64,000 nt of DNA. It comes from JAJDXW01 sp965202895 (GTDB lineage: Bacteria; Pseudomonadota; Gammaproteobacteria; HK1). Below, piece by piece: positions 10,176 through 19,329 of this stretch. Location of the stretch: assembly GCA_965202895.1 (NCBI GenBank), contig OZ241901.1, forward strand, positions 4,836,001 through 4,900,000, written 5' to 3'. The notes below the pieces were generated by a model that made no database searches, was not told the origin of the DNA, and saw only the letters and a list, made by a program, of their open reading frames with translations. Position numbers and translations under genes: made by a program. Each line of letters opens with the position of its first letter. Position 1 is the stretch's first letter.

Positions 10176-11378
10176 CTACTGCATGGGAGCCCAGGTCCCG
10201 TCGTCGCTCACCCCGTTGAAAGAGTAGGTTCCCGCGACGTCGCCGCGGTCGTCGAACTCGATCGCGCCCGAGCCGCCCTGGTAGTCGACGTCCTCCCCGG
10301 CCGCGATGGCCTTCATGGCCTTCTTCCACTCACCGGGACGGATCACCATGCCCGGAGCGTTGGCCACCTCGCGGAGCGCGGCGGAGATCTTCCCCCGGTC
10401 CGCGGCCCCCGCCTTCTCTATCGCGAGGGCCATCAGAAAGGCGACGTCGTAGCCGTGGGTGACGAAGGGAGCGGCGGGGTCGTGCCCGGCCGCCTCGAAC
10501 GCCGACGCGAACGCCTGCCAGGACGCCCCTTCGGTATCGGAGGCGGGCTGCGAGAGCATGATGTTGCCGCGCAGCGTGTCGGCCCCGATCTGCTCGATGA
10601 CCGAGCTGTCCATCATGCCGTCCGCCCCCAGGAACTTGCCGAAGAATCCGTTCTCCAGGCTGTTGCGCAGGATGGTGATCCCGCTCGACCCGTAGTACGC
10701 GAAGACCGCCAGCCCTTCCGCCCCGCCGCCGGCGAGGGTGGAGAGCTCGGAGCGGTACGACGCCTTGTTGGGCTCGTGGAGCTGCTCCCCGGCGATGGTC
10801 CCCCCCATCTCCTTGAACGAGGAGGTGAACACCCCCGCGAGGCCCGCGTTGTAGTCGTCGTTGGCGTAGGTGACCGCGAGCTTGCGGTAGCCGGCGTCCC
10901 AGGCGAACCGCGCGAGGGCGCGGCCCTGGTAGGCGTCGGAGGGAGCGACCCGGAACACGAGGTCGTTGTCCTCGAGGTCGGAGATCGACGGCGCGGTCGC
11001 GGTATCGGACAGCATCACGACCCCGGCCGGGATGGCGACCGACTGGGCCATGCCGTTCGTGGCCCCCGAGCAGTTGGCGCCGATGATCGCCACCACCTGC
11101 TCGACGTTGACCAGCTTGGCGCCGGCGTCCACCGCCGCCTTCGGATCGCACTGCGCGTCGCCCTGCACGAGCTGGTAGGCGCCGCCGCCGAGTATGCCTC
11201 CCTGCTCGTTCACGTGGGCCGCCGCGAGATTGCGGGCCGCGAGGATGGGCACGGCGAGCTCGGCGATGGGGCCGGTGACGCCGGCCGCGGACCCGACCTT
11301 GACGTCGGCCGCCATCGCGGCGGTGCCGCCCGTCACGAGGACCGCGGCGCCGGCGGCCAGGAGTCTTGCTCTGTTCAT
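10176..11378 (-). CDS. Branched-chain amino-acid-type ABC transporter substrate-binding protein
   Basis: This is a periplasmic type I binding protein of the Leu/Ile/Val-binding (LivK/LivJ) family that delivers ligand to the permeases encoded upstream. It has 400 residues. The signal peptide spans about 1-23 (cleavage AMA-ADVKVG). A Peripla_BP_6 fold follows, with ITGP-like GVTGPIAELAVPILAARNLA near the start and IGANCSGATNGMAQSVA in the first lobe. The chosen ATG (11376-11378) overlaps the LivM stop by ATGA, giving translational coupling. A Cys pair is seen (QCDPK and ANCSG). The ligand may be an amino acid, amide or urea-like compound. It is the last gene of a five-gene operon and is followed by a strong hairpin. 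Confidence 0.88.
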   Translation of the reverse strand: MNRARLLAAGAAVLVTGGTAAMAADVKVGSAAGVTGPIAELAVPILAARNLAAAHVNEQGGILGGGAYQLVQGDAQCDPKAAVDAGAKLVNVEQVVAIIGANCSGATNGMAQSVAIPAGVVMLSDTATAPSISDLEDNDLVFRVAPSDAYQGRALARFAWDAGYRKLAVTYANDDYNAGLAGVFTSSFKEMGGTIAGEQLHEPNKASYRSELSTLAGGGAEGLAVFAYYGSSGITILRNSLENGFFGKFLGADGMMDSSVIEQIGADTLRGNIMLSQPASDTEGASWQAFASAFEAAGHDPAAPFVTHGYDVAFLMALAIEKAGAADRGKISAALREVANAPGMVIRPGEWKKAMKAIAAGEDVDYQGGSGAIEFDDRGDVAGTYSFNGVSDDGTWAPMQ

Positions 11379-12349
11379 GGGCGTGGTACTCCCCTCTGGT
11401 TGGTAGCTGAAGGAGCGGTACGGAGACGGCGTTCGCGGAAGATCCCTCCCGGGTACTTCTGCAGGATGACCTGCAGGGCGAGACCCACGAGGAAGATCCG
11501 AAGATACGCCGCCTTGAGCGCCCACTCCGCGGGTAGTCTGGCGGTTATTATTTCCGCCGTCGACCAGATAGTCCAGACCAGGACGGCGCCCAGGATCGCC
11601 CCCCGGTTGTTGGCGCTCCCCCCGATGATCAGCATGACCCAGACGAGGAACGTGGCCGATACCGGCTCGGCCATGTTCGGCTCGATGAACTTGACGTGAT
11701 GCGCCATCAGCGCCCCGCCGAGGCCCATGAGGGCCGCCCCGAGGATGAACGCCTCGACCCGGAGCCTCTCCACGTCCTTGCCCGCCGCCCGCGCCGCGGG
11801 CTCGTTCTCGCGGATGGCGGCCATGACCCGGCCCCAGGGGGCGCGCCGCGCGCGCTCGAGCAGAACGTAGAACAGGAGCACGATCGCGAACACCAGCAGC
11901 AGCATCGCGATCTGGTTCCAAGGCTCCGGGAGGTGCTCGAACGGCTTCGGGATCCGGGAGATCCCGCGCGCGCCGTTGGTCGCCCAGATCTCGTTCTTGA
12001 GCACCAGCCGCAGGATCTCCGCGATCCCGAGGGTCGCGATGGCGAGGTAGTCGCTGCGAAGCCGGATGCATATCCTCGCCACCGCCCAGGCGATGAGGGC
12101 GCTCGCGATCATCGCGGCGGCCATCCCGGCCCAGACCGGGAGCCCGAATCCACCGAGGTGGCGGCCCGATTCCGTGGCCGTGAGGATCGCGGTGGTGTAG
12201 GCGCCGACGGCGAAGAACCCGGCGACCCCCGCGTTGAACAGCCCGGTAAGCCCCCACTGGACGTTGAGCCCGAGGGTGAGCACCGCGTAGATGCCGCCCA
12301 TGGTGAGCAGGAACACCGTGTAGAGGAAGATGCCGTAGAGCTGTTCCAT
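11375..12349 (-). CDS. livM: Branched-chain amino-acid ABC transporter permease, LivM type
   Basis: This is an inner-membrane permease of 324 residues with about eight or nine hydrophobic segments. Family landmarks are GLTGLFNAGVAGFFAVGAYT near the N-terminus, SDYLAIATLGIAEILRLVLKNE, and the coupling segment RENEPAARAAGKDVERLRVEAFILGAALMGLGGAL. The start MEQLYGIFLYTVF (ATG 12347-12349) is preferred to an upstream in-frame ATG at 12397, because the extra 16 residues are polar and unlike the family. A gap of about 360 bp holding a GC-rich repeat separates it from LivH. Such a gap is unusual inside a liv operon. Confidence 0.87.
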   Translation of the reverse strand: MEQLYGIFLYTVFLLTMGGIYAVLTLGLNVQWGLTGLFNAGVAGFFAVGAYTTAILTATESGRHLGGFGLPVWAGMAAAMIASALIAWAVARICIRLRSDYLAIATLGIAEILRLVLKNEIWATNGARGISRIPKPFEHLPEPWNQIAMLLLVFAIVLLFYVLLERARRAPWGRVMAAIRENEPAARAAGKDVERLRVEAFILGAALMGLGGALMAHHVKFIEPNMAEPVSATFLVWVMLIIGGSANNRGAILGAVLVWTIWSTAEIITARLPAEWALKAAYLRIFLVGLALQVILQKYPGGIFRERRLRTAPSATNQRGVPRP

Positions 12350-12706
12350 CGCGCCGTCCCTTCCCCGTTCCCCCGTCCGCCGAACCGCGCCGGACATCCC
12401 GCCGGGCTTCGCCGCGAGGGAGGGGGCGAGACGCCGCGGCGGCGGGCCGCACGGACCGAAGGATGCCGAGGGCGTAGCCTACCGCAGCACTGCGCGCGGC
12501 CGAAGCGGTCCGGAGCGGGGTACGGCCCGCCACCGGGCGCGGACCGGCGTCCGCGGCAGGGGGACGTCGAGCCGCCCGCCCCGCCCCCTCGACCCGGCGG
12601 CGTCGAGCCGGCGGGGCCTCGCGTCGAGCCGCCCGCGGGCGGGACCCCCGCGCTCCCGGGGCCGCCCCGCGCGAGGTTTCGGCGCGATTGCGGGGATGAA
12701 GGCGTC
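12350..12706. repeat. Intra-operon spacer with a repeat B copy (about 12395-12560)
   Basis: The spacer between livH and livM carries the repeat B signature (CTTCGCCGCGAGG, GACGCCGCGGCGGCGGGCCGC, GCGGCCGAAGCGGTCCGGAGCGGG, GGCGTCCGCGGCAGG). Three copies of the short motif CGTCGAGCCG follow at about 12565-12640. There is no coding potential. Related copies lie at 15335, 18384, 42432 and, inverted, 43325. Confidence 0.65.
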
Positions 12707-13606
12707 TCAGGAGGTCTGGAACACCCGGCCCCGGAAGAGCCCGCTCGGCCGCCAGATGAGGATCGCGACCATGATCGCGAACGCCACCCCTGACTTGTAG
12801 CCCGGCGCCAGCAGGGGCTCGGAGCCGATCCACGCGTAGGTCGAAAGCTCCTCGACGACCCCGATGACGAGCCCCCCCGCCATCGCCCCGTAGGGCCGCC
12901 CGATGCCGCCGAGGAGGGCGGAAGCGAAGACCGGCAGCAGCATCTTGAAGCCCATCTGGGTCTCCACGTGGGTGTCGTAGGCGAGGAAGACGCCGGCCGC
13001 GGCCGCGAGCCCCGCGCCCACGATCCAGGTCGCCCGGATCACCCGTTCGGTGTCGATGCCGGTCAGGCGGGCGAGCTCCGGCGAGTCGGACATCGCGCGC
13101 ATCGCCTTCCCGGTCCGGGTGTGGCGCAGGAGCACGTGCACGCCCAGCATCAGCGCGACCGCGGCGGCGGCGATGACGACGTGCTTGGGGAAGACCCGAA
13201 GCGAGTCGAAGACGACCCAGGGCAGGGCGATCCCCTTGCTGAACGACTGGAGCTTCACCCCCCAGACGAGCTGGACGAGGGAGCGCACCATCAGCATCAG
13301 GCCGAACGAGGAGATGACGAGGATGATGGTCGGCGCGCGGCGGAGCGGACGGAAGAAGACGCGGTCCATCCCGAGCACGAAGAGGGCGGTCGAAGCCATC
13401 GCGACCGGGAGGAAGAGGAGCGCGTGCCACCCCGTCAGCAGCACCAGGGTCAGGGTGAGGTAGGCCCCGAGGGTCATCGTCTCGCCGTGCGCGAAGTTCG
13501 CGAAGCGAAGGATGCCGAACGTGAGGGTGACCCCGATCGCGCCGAGCGCGTAGATGCTGCCGAGCACCAGGCCCGGGATCAGGTGGAAGTTGACGAACTC
13601 CATCAT
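12707..13606 (-). CDS. livH: Branched-chain amino-acid ABC transporter permease, LivH type
   Basis: This 299-residue inner-membrane permease pairs with LivM. Landmarks are LGSIYALGAIGVTLTFGILRFANFAHGE at the N-terminus, the cytoplasmic coupling loop RHTRTGKAMRAMSDSPELARLTGID, and ASALLGGIGRPYGAMAGGLVIGVVEEL near the C-terminus. About eight hydrophobic segments are evident. Its start overlaps the LivF stop by ATGA. The order of transcription is livG, livF, livH, livM, then the binding protein. Confidence 0.9.
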   Translation of the reverse strand: MMEFVNFHLIPGLVLGSIYALGAIGVTLTFGILRFANFAHGETMTLGAYLTLTLVLLTGWHALLFLPVAMASTALFVLGMDRVFFRPLRRAPTIILVISSFGLMLMVRSLVQLVWGVKLQSFSKGIALPWVVFDSLRVFPKHVVIAAAAVALMLGVHVLLRHTRTGKAMRAMSDSPELARLTGIDTERVIRATWIVGAGLAAAAGVFLAYDTHVETQMGFKMLLPVFASALLGGIGRPYGAMAGGLVIGVVEELSTYAWIGSEPLLAPGYKSGVAFAIMVAILIWRPSGLFRGRVFQTS

Positions 13607-14439
13607 CGCCGTTTCTCCCCGTGATCCGGCGTCGGCGGCGCCGTCGGCGGCGTGGCGGGCGCGCCGCCGGGCCGCCCGCCGGGGGCCGGATCGGGGGCCG
13701 GGTCGAGGGCCGGATCGGCGCTTCCGCCCCCGAGAAACATCGCGCCCACCTCCGGGTCCGCGAGGAGCCCCGCGCCGGTGCCGTCCATGCGGTTGCGCCC
13801 ATCCACCAGCACGTACCCGCGATCCGCGATCCCGAGCGCCTGCCGGGCGTTCTGCTCCACCATGAGGATCGGGGTCCCGCCGGCGTTGATGTCCCGCACC
13901 ACCGCGAAGATCTCTCCCCGGAAGCGGGGCGAGAGGCCCGCGGTGGGCTCGTCCAGGAGCAGCACCACCGGATCCACCATGAGCGCCTTGGCGATGGCGA
14001 CCATCTGGCGCTGCCCGCCGGACAGCGAGCCCGCGGGGTCGCGCCGGCGCTCCGCGAGCGGCGGGAACAGCTCGTACATCTCCTCCATCCGCGGGCGGAA
14101 GTCGTCGGTCCGGACGTAGGCTCCCATCTCCAGGTTCTCGTTCACCGTGAGGTTGGGAAAGACGTTCGCGGTCTGCGGGACGTAGCAGACCCCCCGGCGC
14201 ACCACCTGCTCGGAGGGAGTGCCGGTGACGTCCTCTCCTTCCAGCCGGACCCGTCCGCGGCCGACGGCCAGGGTTCCGAGCACCGCGTTCATCACGCTCG
14301 ACTTGCCGGCGCCGTTCGGGCCGATGAGGGCCACGATCTCGGATCGGCCGAGGGTGATCGTCACGTCGTGGATGACCTCGGCCCCGCCGTAGCCGCCGGT
14401 CACCCGGTCGAGCTCGAGTACGGGCCGTTCAGCCGCCAT
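13603..14439 (-). CDS. livF: Branched-chain amino-acid ABC transporter ATP-binding protein, LivF type
   Basis: This 278-residue nucleotide-binding subunit has Walker A GPNGAGKS (residues 40-47), the signature LSGGQRQ, Walker B VVLLLDEP and the H-loop in ILMVEQN. The coding start overlaps the end of LivG by about 11 nt. The last 40 or so residues form an unusual Pro/Asp/Ala tail (ALDPAPDPAPGG, TPPTAPPTPD) not found in typical LivF proteins, which end near the GGGSAD position. The tail is probably a disordered extension. Confidence 0.9.
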   Translation of the reverse strand: MAAERPVLELDRVTGGYGGAEVIHDVTITLGRSEIVALIGPNGAGKSSVMNAVLGTLAVGRGRVRLEGEDVTGTPSEQVVRRGVCYVPQTANVFPNLTVNENLEMGAYVRTDDFRPRMEEMYELFPPLAERRRDPAGSLSGGQRQMVAIAKALMVDPVVLLLDEPTAGLSPRFRGEIFAVVRDINAGGTPILMVEQNARQALGIADRGYVLVDGRNRMDGTGAGLLADPEVGAMFLGGGSADPALDPAPDPAPGGRPGGAPATPPTAPPTPDHGEKRR

Positions 14440-15304
14440 CGGGAGATGCGCCCCCGCCCGGACCGCCGCCCCCCGCCCCCGGCGGCGTGGCGGCGGCGCC
14501 CTCGCCGCCTCCCAGATAGGCGTCGATCACCCGCGGGTCGCGGCGCACCGCATCCATCGGGCCTTCCGTCAGCACCGATCCCTCGGCGAGCACGATGACC
14601 CGCTCGCAGAGCGAGGCGATGAGATCCATGTCGTGCTCGATGATGACGAAGGTGTACCCGAGGCGCCGGTTGAGGTCCCGGATCATGTCCCGGAGCTTCA
14701 GGAGCAGGGTCGGGTTGACCCCCGCCCCGGGCTCGTCGAGCAGGACCAGCCGCGGCTCGGTCATCATCGCCCGCCCGAGCTCCAGGAGCTTCTTCTGGCC
14801 TCCGGAGAGGTTCATGGCGAGCTCGTCCCGGGCCTCCCACAGGGTCAGGAACCGCAACGCCTCCTCCGCCCGCTCCCGGACCTCGCGCTCGCGCCGCCGC
14901 ACCCGGGCCGGGGAGGTCCATACCCGCCACAGGCGTTCGCCGGGCTGGGCGGCAGGCGCCACCATCAGGTTCTCGAGCACCGTCAGCCGGCTGAACTCGT
15001 GGGGGATCTGGAAGGTGCGGACGATCCCGCGGTGGAACATCGTGTGGGTCGGGAGGCCCGCGACGTCCGCTCCCTCGAAGAGGATGCGGCCGGACGAGGG
15101 AGGCAGGGCCCCCGCCACCATGTTGAAGATGGTGGTCTTCCCGGCGCCGTTGGGCCCGATGATCCCGGTGATCCGGCCGGCCCCGATCCGGAACGAGCAC
15201 CCGTTCACCGCGGTCAGCCCGCCGAAGCGCCGGGTGAGGCCCTCGACCGCGAGGATCGGAGCCGGCGCGCCGGAGGAGAGGGTCGGGGTCGGGTTCGTGT
15301 CCAT
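14429..15304 (-). CDS. livG: Branched-chain amino-acid ABC transporter ATP-binding protein, LivG type
   Basis: This 291-residue nucleotide-binding subunit is the first gene of the liv operon. Walker A is GPNGAGKT, the signature LSGGQKKLLELGRAMM, Walker B LVLLDEPGAGVNP (with the LivG-typical AGVNP) and the H-loop FVIIEHDMD. The start MDTNPTPTLSS (ATG 15302-15304) is chosen because in-frame sequence upstream lies in repeat B and reads as low-complexity. A Gly-rich C-terminal tail (about 20 residues) is unusual. Confidence 0.9.
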   Translation of the reverse strand: MDTNPTPTLSSGAPAPILAVEGLTRRFGGLTAVNGCSFRIGAGRITGIIGPNGAGKTTIFNMVAGALPPSSGRILFEGADVAGLPTHTMFHRGIVRTFQIPHEFSRLTVLENLMVAPAAQPGERLWRVWTSPARVRRREREVRERAEEALRFLTLWEARDELAMNLSGGQKKLLELGRAMMTEPRLVLLDEPGAGVNPTLLLKLRDMIRDLNRRLGYTFVIIEHDMDLIASLCERVIVLAEGSVLTEGPMDAVRRDPRVIDAYLGGGEGAAATPPGAGGGGPGGGASPDGG

Positions 15305-15334
15305 GCTCCGGCCGATTCTAGCCCGGATGTTCCC

Positions 15335-15545
15335 CCGGCCTTCGCCGCGGGGACGTCGAGGCGCCGCCGCGGCGGGCCGCAAGACCCGGAAGGGCGAGAG
15401 GGGGTCCGATGAAGCGCCGGCGGCGCCTCCTCCCGGCGGGCCCGGCCTGCCGAGGATGGCAGGCCCAGCCTGCCGGGGGCAGGCCGGACCGGCCGGCGCG
15501 GCAGGGACCGCGGAGCACGGCCGGCCGCCGGCCCCGGACTCCTTG
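15335..15545 (+). repeat. Repeat B copy upstream of livG
   Basis: This is a GC-rich non-coding segment sharing CCTTCGCCGCGGGGACGTCGAGGCGCCGCCGCGGCGGGCCGC, GAAGGGCGAG and GGCAGGGACCGCGGAGCACGG with the copies at 12395, 18384 and 42432. The central part contains a Gly-codon-like palindrome (CCTGCCGAGGATGGCAGG) that the 18384 copy also carries in variant form. Bases 15546-15755 hold nothing I can recognise. Confidence 0.6.
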
Positions 15546-15755
15546 CGGCAGCGCCGTCTTCGTGGCTGCGTCGAGATTCGTGCGAGGCGCCTCGGGGGGA
15601 GCGGGGCTCCCGCCCACACGGATGATCGCGGACCCGCGGCCCGCCGCCGGCGGAACCGGGCGCTCCCGGGAGACCTGCCTCCGGCTCCGCCCACGGTCCG
15701 CGGCGCGGGCTCCCCGCCCTCCGCCCCGCCCGCTTCCCGCGGGGCGCCCGGTGGA

Positions 15756-16080
15756 GAGCCCCGGGCGCTGTTCGTAAGCTCTTGATACAGAGGGTGGAGA
15801 TCGGGGGTCGAGATATTCTTTACCCCGCGGAAACGGTGTTCTTCCCCGGTTTGGGGTCGGTTCGAGGGGGTTGCCGGCGGATTTCACCCCACGGAGCTGC
15901 TTGCGCGGGCACGGCGCCCTGGGAACGGCGCGTCTTCCAGACGCTTGTGTCCCGCCCGCAAATGGGACGGCGAGGCCGCCGCCGATCAATGCGGACGGGA
16001 CACGAGCGTTCCCAGGACGCCGCGCCCAAGGGCGTTCGCGAGAGGCGTGCCCGGCGAAAACCCCGCAGCACACATGCCTC
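15756..16080 (-). repeat. Repeat A, copy 2 (core orientation b)
   Basis: Full-length copy, inverted relative to copy 1. It runs from GAGCCCCGGGCGCTG to CACATGCCTC. Read in the copy 1 direction its core runs ATTGATC to CCATTT, the opposite of copy 1. The arm hairpin GCGTCTTCCAGACGC is present. It ends 34 bp before the uvrD start, so it may supply or disturb the uvrD leader. Confidence 0.85.
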
Positions 16081-16114
16081 GGTAGAATGGATGGTTTGTC
16101 CGGACCGGTGGAAC

Positions 16115-18373
16115 ATGGACGACGTCACGCACATCATCGAGCCGCTCAACGACGAGCAGCGCGCCGCGGTGACCGCCGAGACCGGCCACGTGCTGGTGCT
16201 CGCCGGCGCGGGGAGCGGGAAGACCCGGGTGCTCGCCCATCGCGTCGGCTGGCTCGTCGCGACCGGGCAGGCGCGCCCTTCCGGGATCCTGGCCGTGACC
16301 TTCACCAACAAGGCGGCGCGAGAGATGCGGGCGCGCATCGAGACGATCCTCGATCGTCCCATCGGCGGGATGTGGGTCGGCACGTTCCACGGCATCGCCC
16401 ATCGCTTCCTCCGCAGCCACCGGGAGGAGGCGGGGTTGGGGGAGTCGTTCCAGATCGTGGACGGCGACGATCAGTTCCGCCTCGTGCGGCGCCTGATGCG
16501 CGAGATGAGCCTCGACGAGGGGAGCTGGCCGCCGAAGCAGGCGCAGGGGTTCATCAACGGCCAGAAGGAGAACGGGGTCCGCGCCCGCCATCTCCCCGAG
16601 CCCGGCGACCTCTGGGAACGGCGGATGTCGGACGTGTACCGGGCCTACGAATCCGCGTGCTCCGCGAGCGGGCTCGTCGACTTCGCCGAGATGCTTCTCC
16701 GGGCGTGGGAGGTGCTGCGCGAGCATCCGCGGATCCTCGCGCAGTACCAGGAGCGGTTCGGGCATCTGCTGGTCGACGAGTTCCAGGACACCAACGCCCT
16801 GCAATACGCCTGGATCTCGCTCCTCGCGGGGGAGCGCGGACAGCTCTTCATGGTCGGGGACGACGACCAGTCGATCTACGGCTGGCGGGGCGCGCGCATC
16901 GAGAACATCCGGAAGTTCGCGCGCGACTTCCCGGGCGTCACGACCTGCAAGCTCGAGGAGAACTACCGTTCGACGGCCAGGATCCTCGACGCCGCGAACG
17001 CGGTCATCGCCAACAACGCGGGCCGCCTCGGCAAGAACCTGCGCACGTCGAGGTCGGGCGGGGAGCCGATCCGCACCTACTCGGCCTACAACGACGTCGA
17101 CGAAGCGCGCTTCGTGGCCGGCCGCATCGAGCAGGCCCGGGAGGAGGGCTGGCGGCTCGACGACCACGCGGTCCTGTACCGGACGAGCGCCCAGTCGCGG
17201 GTGATCGAGGATGCGCTCCGCGCGGCCCAGGTGGCCTACCGCATACACGGGGGGCTCCGGTTCTACGAACGGGCGGAGATCAAGGATGCGGTGGCCTACC
17301 TGCGGGTCGTCGCGTCGCGCGACGACGACGCCGGGTTCGAGCGGGCGGTGAACGTCCCCGCCCGCGGGGTCGGGGCGCGGAGCGTGGCGCTCCTCCGCGA
17401 GCACGCGCGCTCCCGGGGGGCCTCCCTCTGGAACGCGGCGGTCGAGCGGATGAACGACGGCTCGATCGCCGGGCGGCCGGGAGCCGGGATCCGGGCGTTT
17501 CTCGAGATCGTCGAGCGCCTGGCCGAGAGCGAGGAGGGGCGCCCGCTCGACGAGCTGGTGGCCCTGGCGGTGGAGACCTCCGGCCTGGTCGAGCACTACC
17601 GCCAGGAGAAGGGGGAGCGCGCGGAGGCGCGGCTCGAGAACCTGAACGAGCTCGTCACCGCCGCGCGGCGTTTCGAGGATCGGCTCGCCCGCGAGCCCGA
17701 TCCCGAGGACGAGTACGCGGACCGCCCGCTCGCCGCCTTCGTGCGCCACACGGTGCTGGAGGCCGGGGAAGGGCAGGCCGACGAACACGAGGACAGCGTG
17801 CAGCTCATGACCCTGCACGCGGCCAAGGGTCTCGAGTTCCCGTCCGTCTTCCTGTGCGGGATGGAGGAGGGGCTCTTCCCCCACCAGCGCTCCCTCGAGA
17901 GCCATTCCCAGCTCGAGGAGGAACGCCGGCTCTGCTACGTCGGCATGACGCGGGCGAAGCAGCGGCTGTGCCTCACGAACGCCGAGAGCCGGCGGCTGCA
18001 CCGCCAGGAGACCTTCCCCCTCCCTTCGCGGTTCCTGCGGGAGGTCCCCTCCGAGCTGGTCGAGGAAGTGCGCCTCGGCGGCCACCGGACGAGCCCCCAC
18101 CGGACCCCGGGGGGCGGCGCGAGGCCCTGGGCGCGCCGCGGCGCCGGAGGATGGAGCGGCGGCCATGCCGCCGGGGAGGCCGCGGCGGGCGGGCTCACGG
18201 CCGACGGCAGCCATCCGTTCGCGCTCGGACAGCGCGTCCGCCACGGCAAGTTCGGCGAGGGGGTCGTCCTCGGCCTGGAAGGAGACGGCGCCCACGCCCG
18301 GGTCCACGTCAACTTCGCCGGAGCGGGCGCGAAGTGGCTGGTCGTCGCCTACGCCAACCTCGAGGCGATCTGA
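16115..18373 (+). CDS. uvrD: DNA helicase II, UvrD/PcrA family
   Basis: This is a 3'-5' superfamily 1 DNA helicase acting in nucleotide excision and mismatch repair. It has 752 residues, close to the usual 720-730. In order: Walker A AGAGSGKT (30-37), TFTNKAAREM (motif Ia), LLVDEFQDTN (II), MVGDDDQSIYGWRGA (III), EENYRST (IV), LMTLHAAKGLEF (V), CYVGMTRAK (VI). A Gly-rich linker follows, then the C-terminal Tudor-like RVRHGKFGEGVVL that contacts RNA polymerase in UvrD/PcrA. The ATG at 16115 (MDDVTHIIEPLNDEQ) fits family N-termini. An upstream in-frame extension lies in repeat A and is rejected. Confidence 0.95.
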   Translation: MDDVTHIIEPLNDEQRAAVTAETGHVLVLAGAGSGKTRVLAHRVGWLVATGQARPSGILAVTFTNKAAREMRARIETILDRPIGGMWVGTFHGIAHRFLRSHREEAGLGESFQIVDGDDQFRLVRRLMREMSLDEGSWPPKQAQGFINGQKENGVRARHLPEPGDLWERRMSDVYRAYESACSASGLVDFAEMLLRAWEVLREHPRILAQYQERFGHLLVDEFQDTNALQYAWISLLAGERGQLFMVGDDDQSIYGWRGARIENIRKFARDFPGVTTCKLEENYRSTARILDAANAVIANNAGRLGKNLRTSRSGGEPIRTYSAYNDVDEARFVAGRIEQAREEGWRLDDHAVLYRTSAQSRVIEDALRAAQVAYRIHGGLRFYERAEIKDAVAYLRVVASRDDDAGFERAVNVPARGVGARSVALLREHARSRGASLWNAAVERMNDGSIAGRPGAGIRAFLEIVERLAESEEGRPLDELVALAVETSGLVEHYRQEKGERAEARLENLNELVTAARRFEDRLAREPDPEDEYADRPLAAFVRHTVLEAGEGQADEHEDSVQLMTLHAAKGLEFPSVFLCGMEEGLFPHQRSLESHSQLEEERRLCYVGMTRAKQRLCLTNAESRRLHRQETFPLPSRFLREVPSELVEEVRLGGHRTSPHRTPGGGARPWARRGAGGWSGGHAAGEAAAGGLTADGSHPFALGQRVRHGKFGEGVVLGLEGDGAHARVHVNFAGAGAKWLVVAYANLEAI

Positions 18374-18383
18374 CGGCCGATCG

Positions 18384-18643
18384 GGCTCGGAACGGCCCGC
18401 CGCGACCGCGAGGGCGTCGGGGGGCCGTCGCGGCGGCGCGCGGCATGGACCGAAAGGCGCTGAAGGGCGAGCGGGCGCGCCGAGGATGGCTTGCCCGGCC
18501 TGCGAGCGGAACAGGGACCGCGGGGCGCGGCGGGTAGCGGACCCCGGCGCATTCGCGCCGTCGAAGCGGCCTGGAACGGGACGACGGGCCGCCGGCGCGA
18601 ACGGATCGGCGCCCGCGGCAGGCCGGCGGGATATGCGGGCCGG
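18384..18643 (+). repeat. Repeat B copy between uvrD and the cytochrome gene
   Basis: The segment shares CCGCGAGGGCGTCGG, GGCGCTGAAGGGCGAGCGGG, AGGATGGCTTGCCCGGCCTGCGAGCG, GGGACCGCGGGGCGCGGCGGGT, GTCGAAGCGGCCTGGAACGGG and GCGCCCGCGGCAGG with the other repeat B copies. It is the most complete copy and covers the whole spacer. The two flanking genes converge here. Confidence 0.65.
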
Positions 18644-19258
18644 CTACTCGGCGGCGACGTTCGCGGCCGCGAGGAGATAGCGGATGCCGGCCTTCAGCTC
18701 GTCGTCCGACAGGTGCGGGAAGCCGGCTCGCGCGGGCATCGCCCCCTTGCCGTCGAGCACCGCCCTGTAGAGGGCGTCGAATCCCAGGGCCGCACGGGGC
18801 GCCCACGCCTCCGTGTCGCCGGTCGGGGGCGCTTCGGCCACGCCCGTCAGGTGGCAGGCGAAGCAGTACCGTTTGTAGATGGCCTCGCCGACCTCGCCGC
18901 CGGAGTCGGCGGCGGCCGATCCGCTTCCGCCGCCCGCCGCGGCGCCGGACGATGCGGCGGCCGCGACGGTTGCGGCCGCGGCGTCCGCCGCGGACGCGCC
19001 GCCGGAGGCCGCCGCGGCGGCGCCTGCCGTGCTCTCGCTCCCGGTCCCCTCGGCGCGCGCCCGCGCTCCCGGCTCACCGAGCTCGACCCGGCCCACCGGG
19101 GCGATGCGCTCCAGGGTCGCGCGCTCGCTTCCTGCCGCCGCATCCCGCGCGTCCTCCGCGATCCATATCCCGAGCACCGCGGCCCCCACCCCATAGGCGG
19201 CCAGCAGCACCAGGACGACGATGAACTGGCGGATGAATACGTCGTCGGCCTTGCTCAC
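18644..19258 (-). CDS. Membrane-anchored cytochrome c5-family protein
   Basis: This is a class I c-type cytochrome for periplasmic electron transfer. The 204-residue protein starts at GTG 19256-19258 with a GGAG ribosome site. The N-terminal segment (about residues 9-33, FIRQFIVVLVLLAAYGVGAA) is an uncleaved anchor. An Ala/Gly-rich linker of about 75 residues leads to a single haem domain with CFACH (132-136). The likely axial Met lies in GKGAMPARAG, followed by LSDDELKAGIRYLL typical of c5. Many relatives carry two haem sites; this one has one. In-frame sequence upstream belongs to repeat A and is not counted. Confidence 0.85.
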   Translation of the reverse strand: MSKADDVFIRQFIVVLVLLAAYGVGAAVLGIWIAEDARDAAAGSERATLERIAPVGRVELGEPGARARAEGTGSESTAGAAAAASGGASAADAAAATVAAAASSGAAAGGGSGSAAADSGGEVGEAIYKRYCFACHLTGVAEAPPTGDTEAWAPRAALGFDALYRAVLDGKGAMPARAGFPHLSDDELKAGIRYLLAAANVAAE

Positions 19259-19329
19259 GGAGGCTCCCCGGTGGTCTCGGGCAGGATCATTGCAGACCGC
19301 CCCGGCCCGGACAAGCCCGTTCGTCCTCG

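Noticed and set aside
10176..13802. A single 1,208-codon minus-strand gene covering the liv region
   Set aside because: Only the part from 11378 down to 10176 has binding-protein sequence. The rest is the shadow of livM, livH and livF, and each of those has its own motifs and starts.
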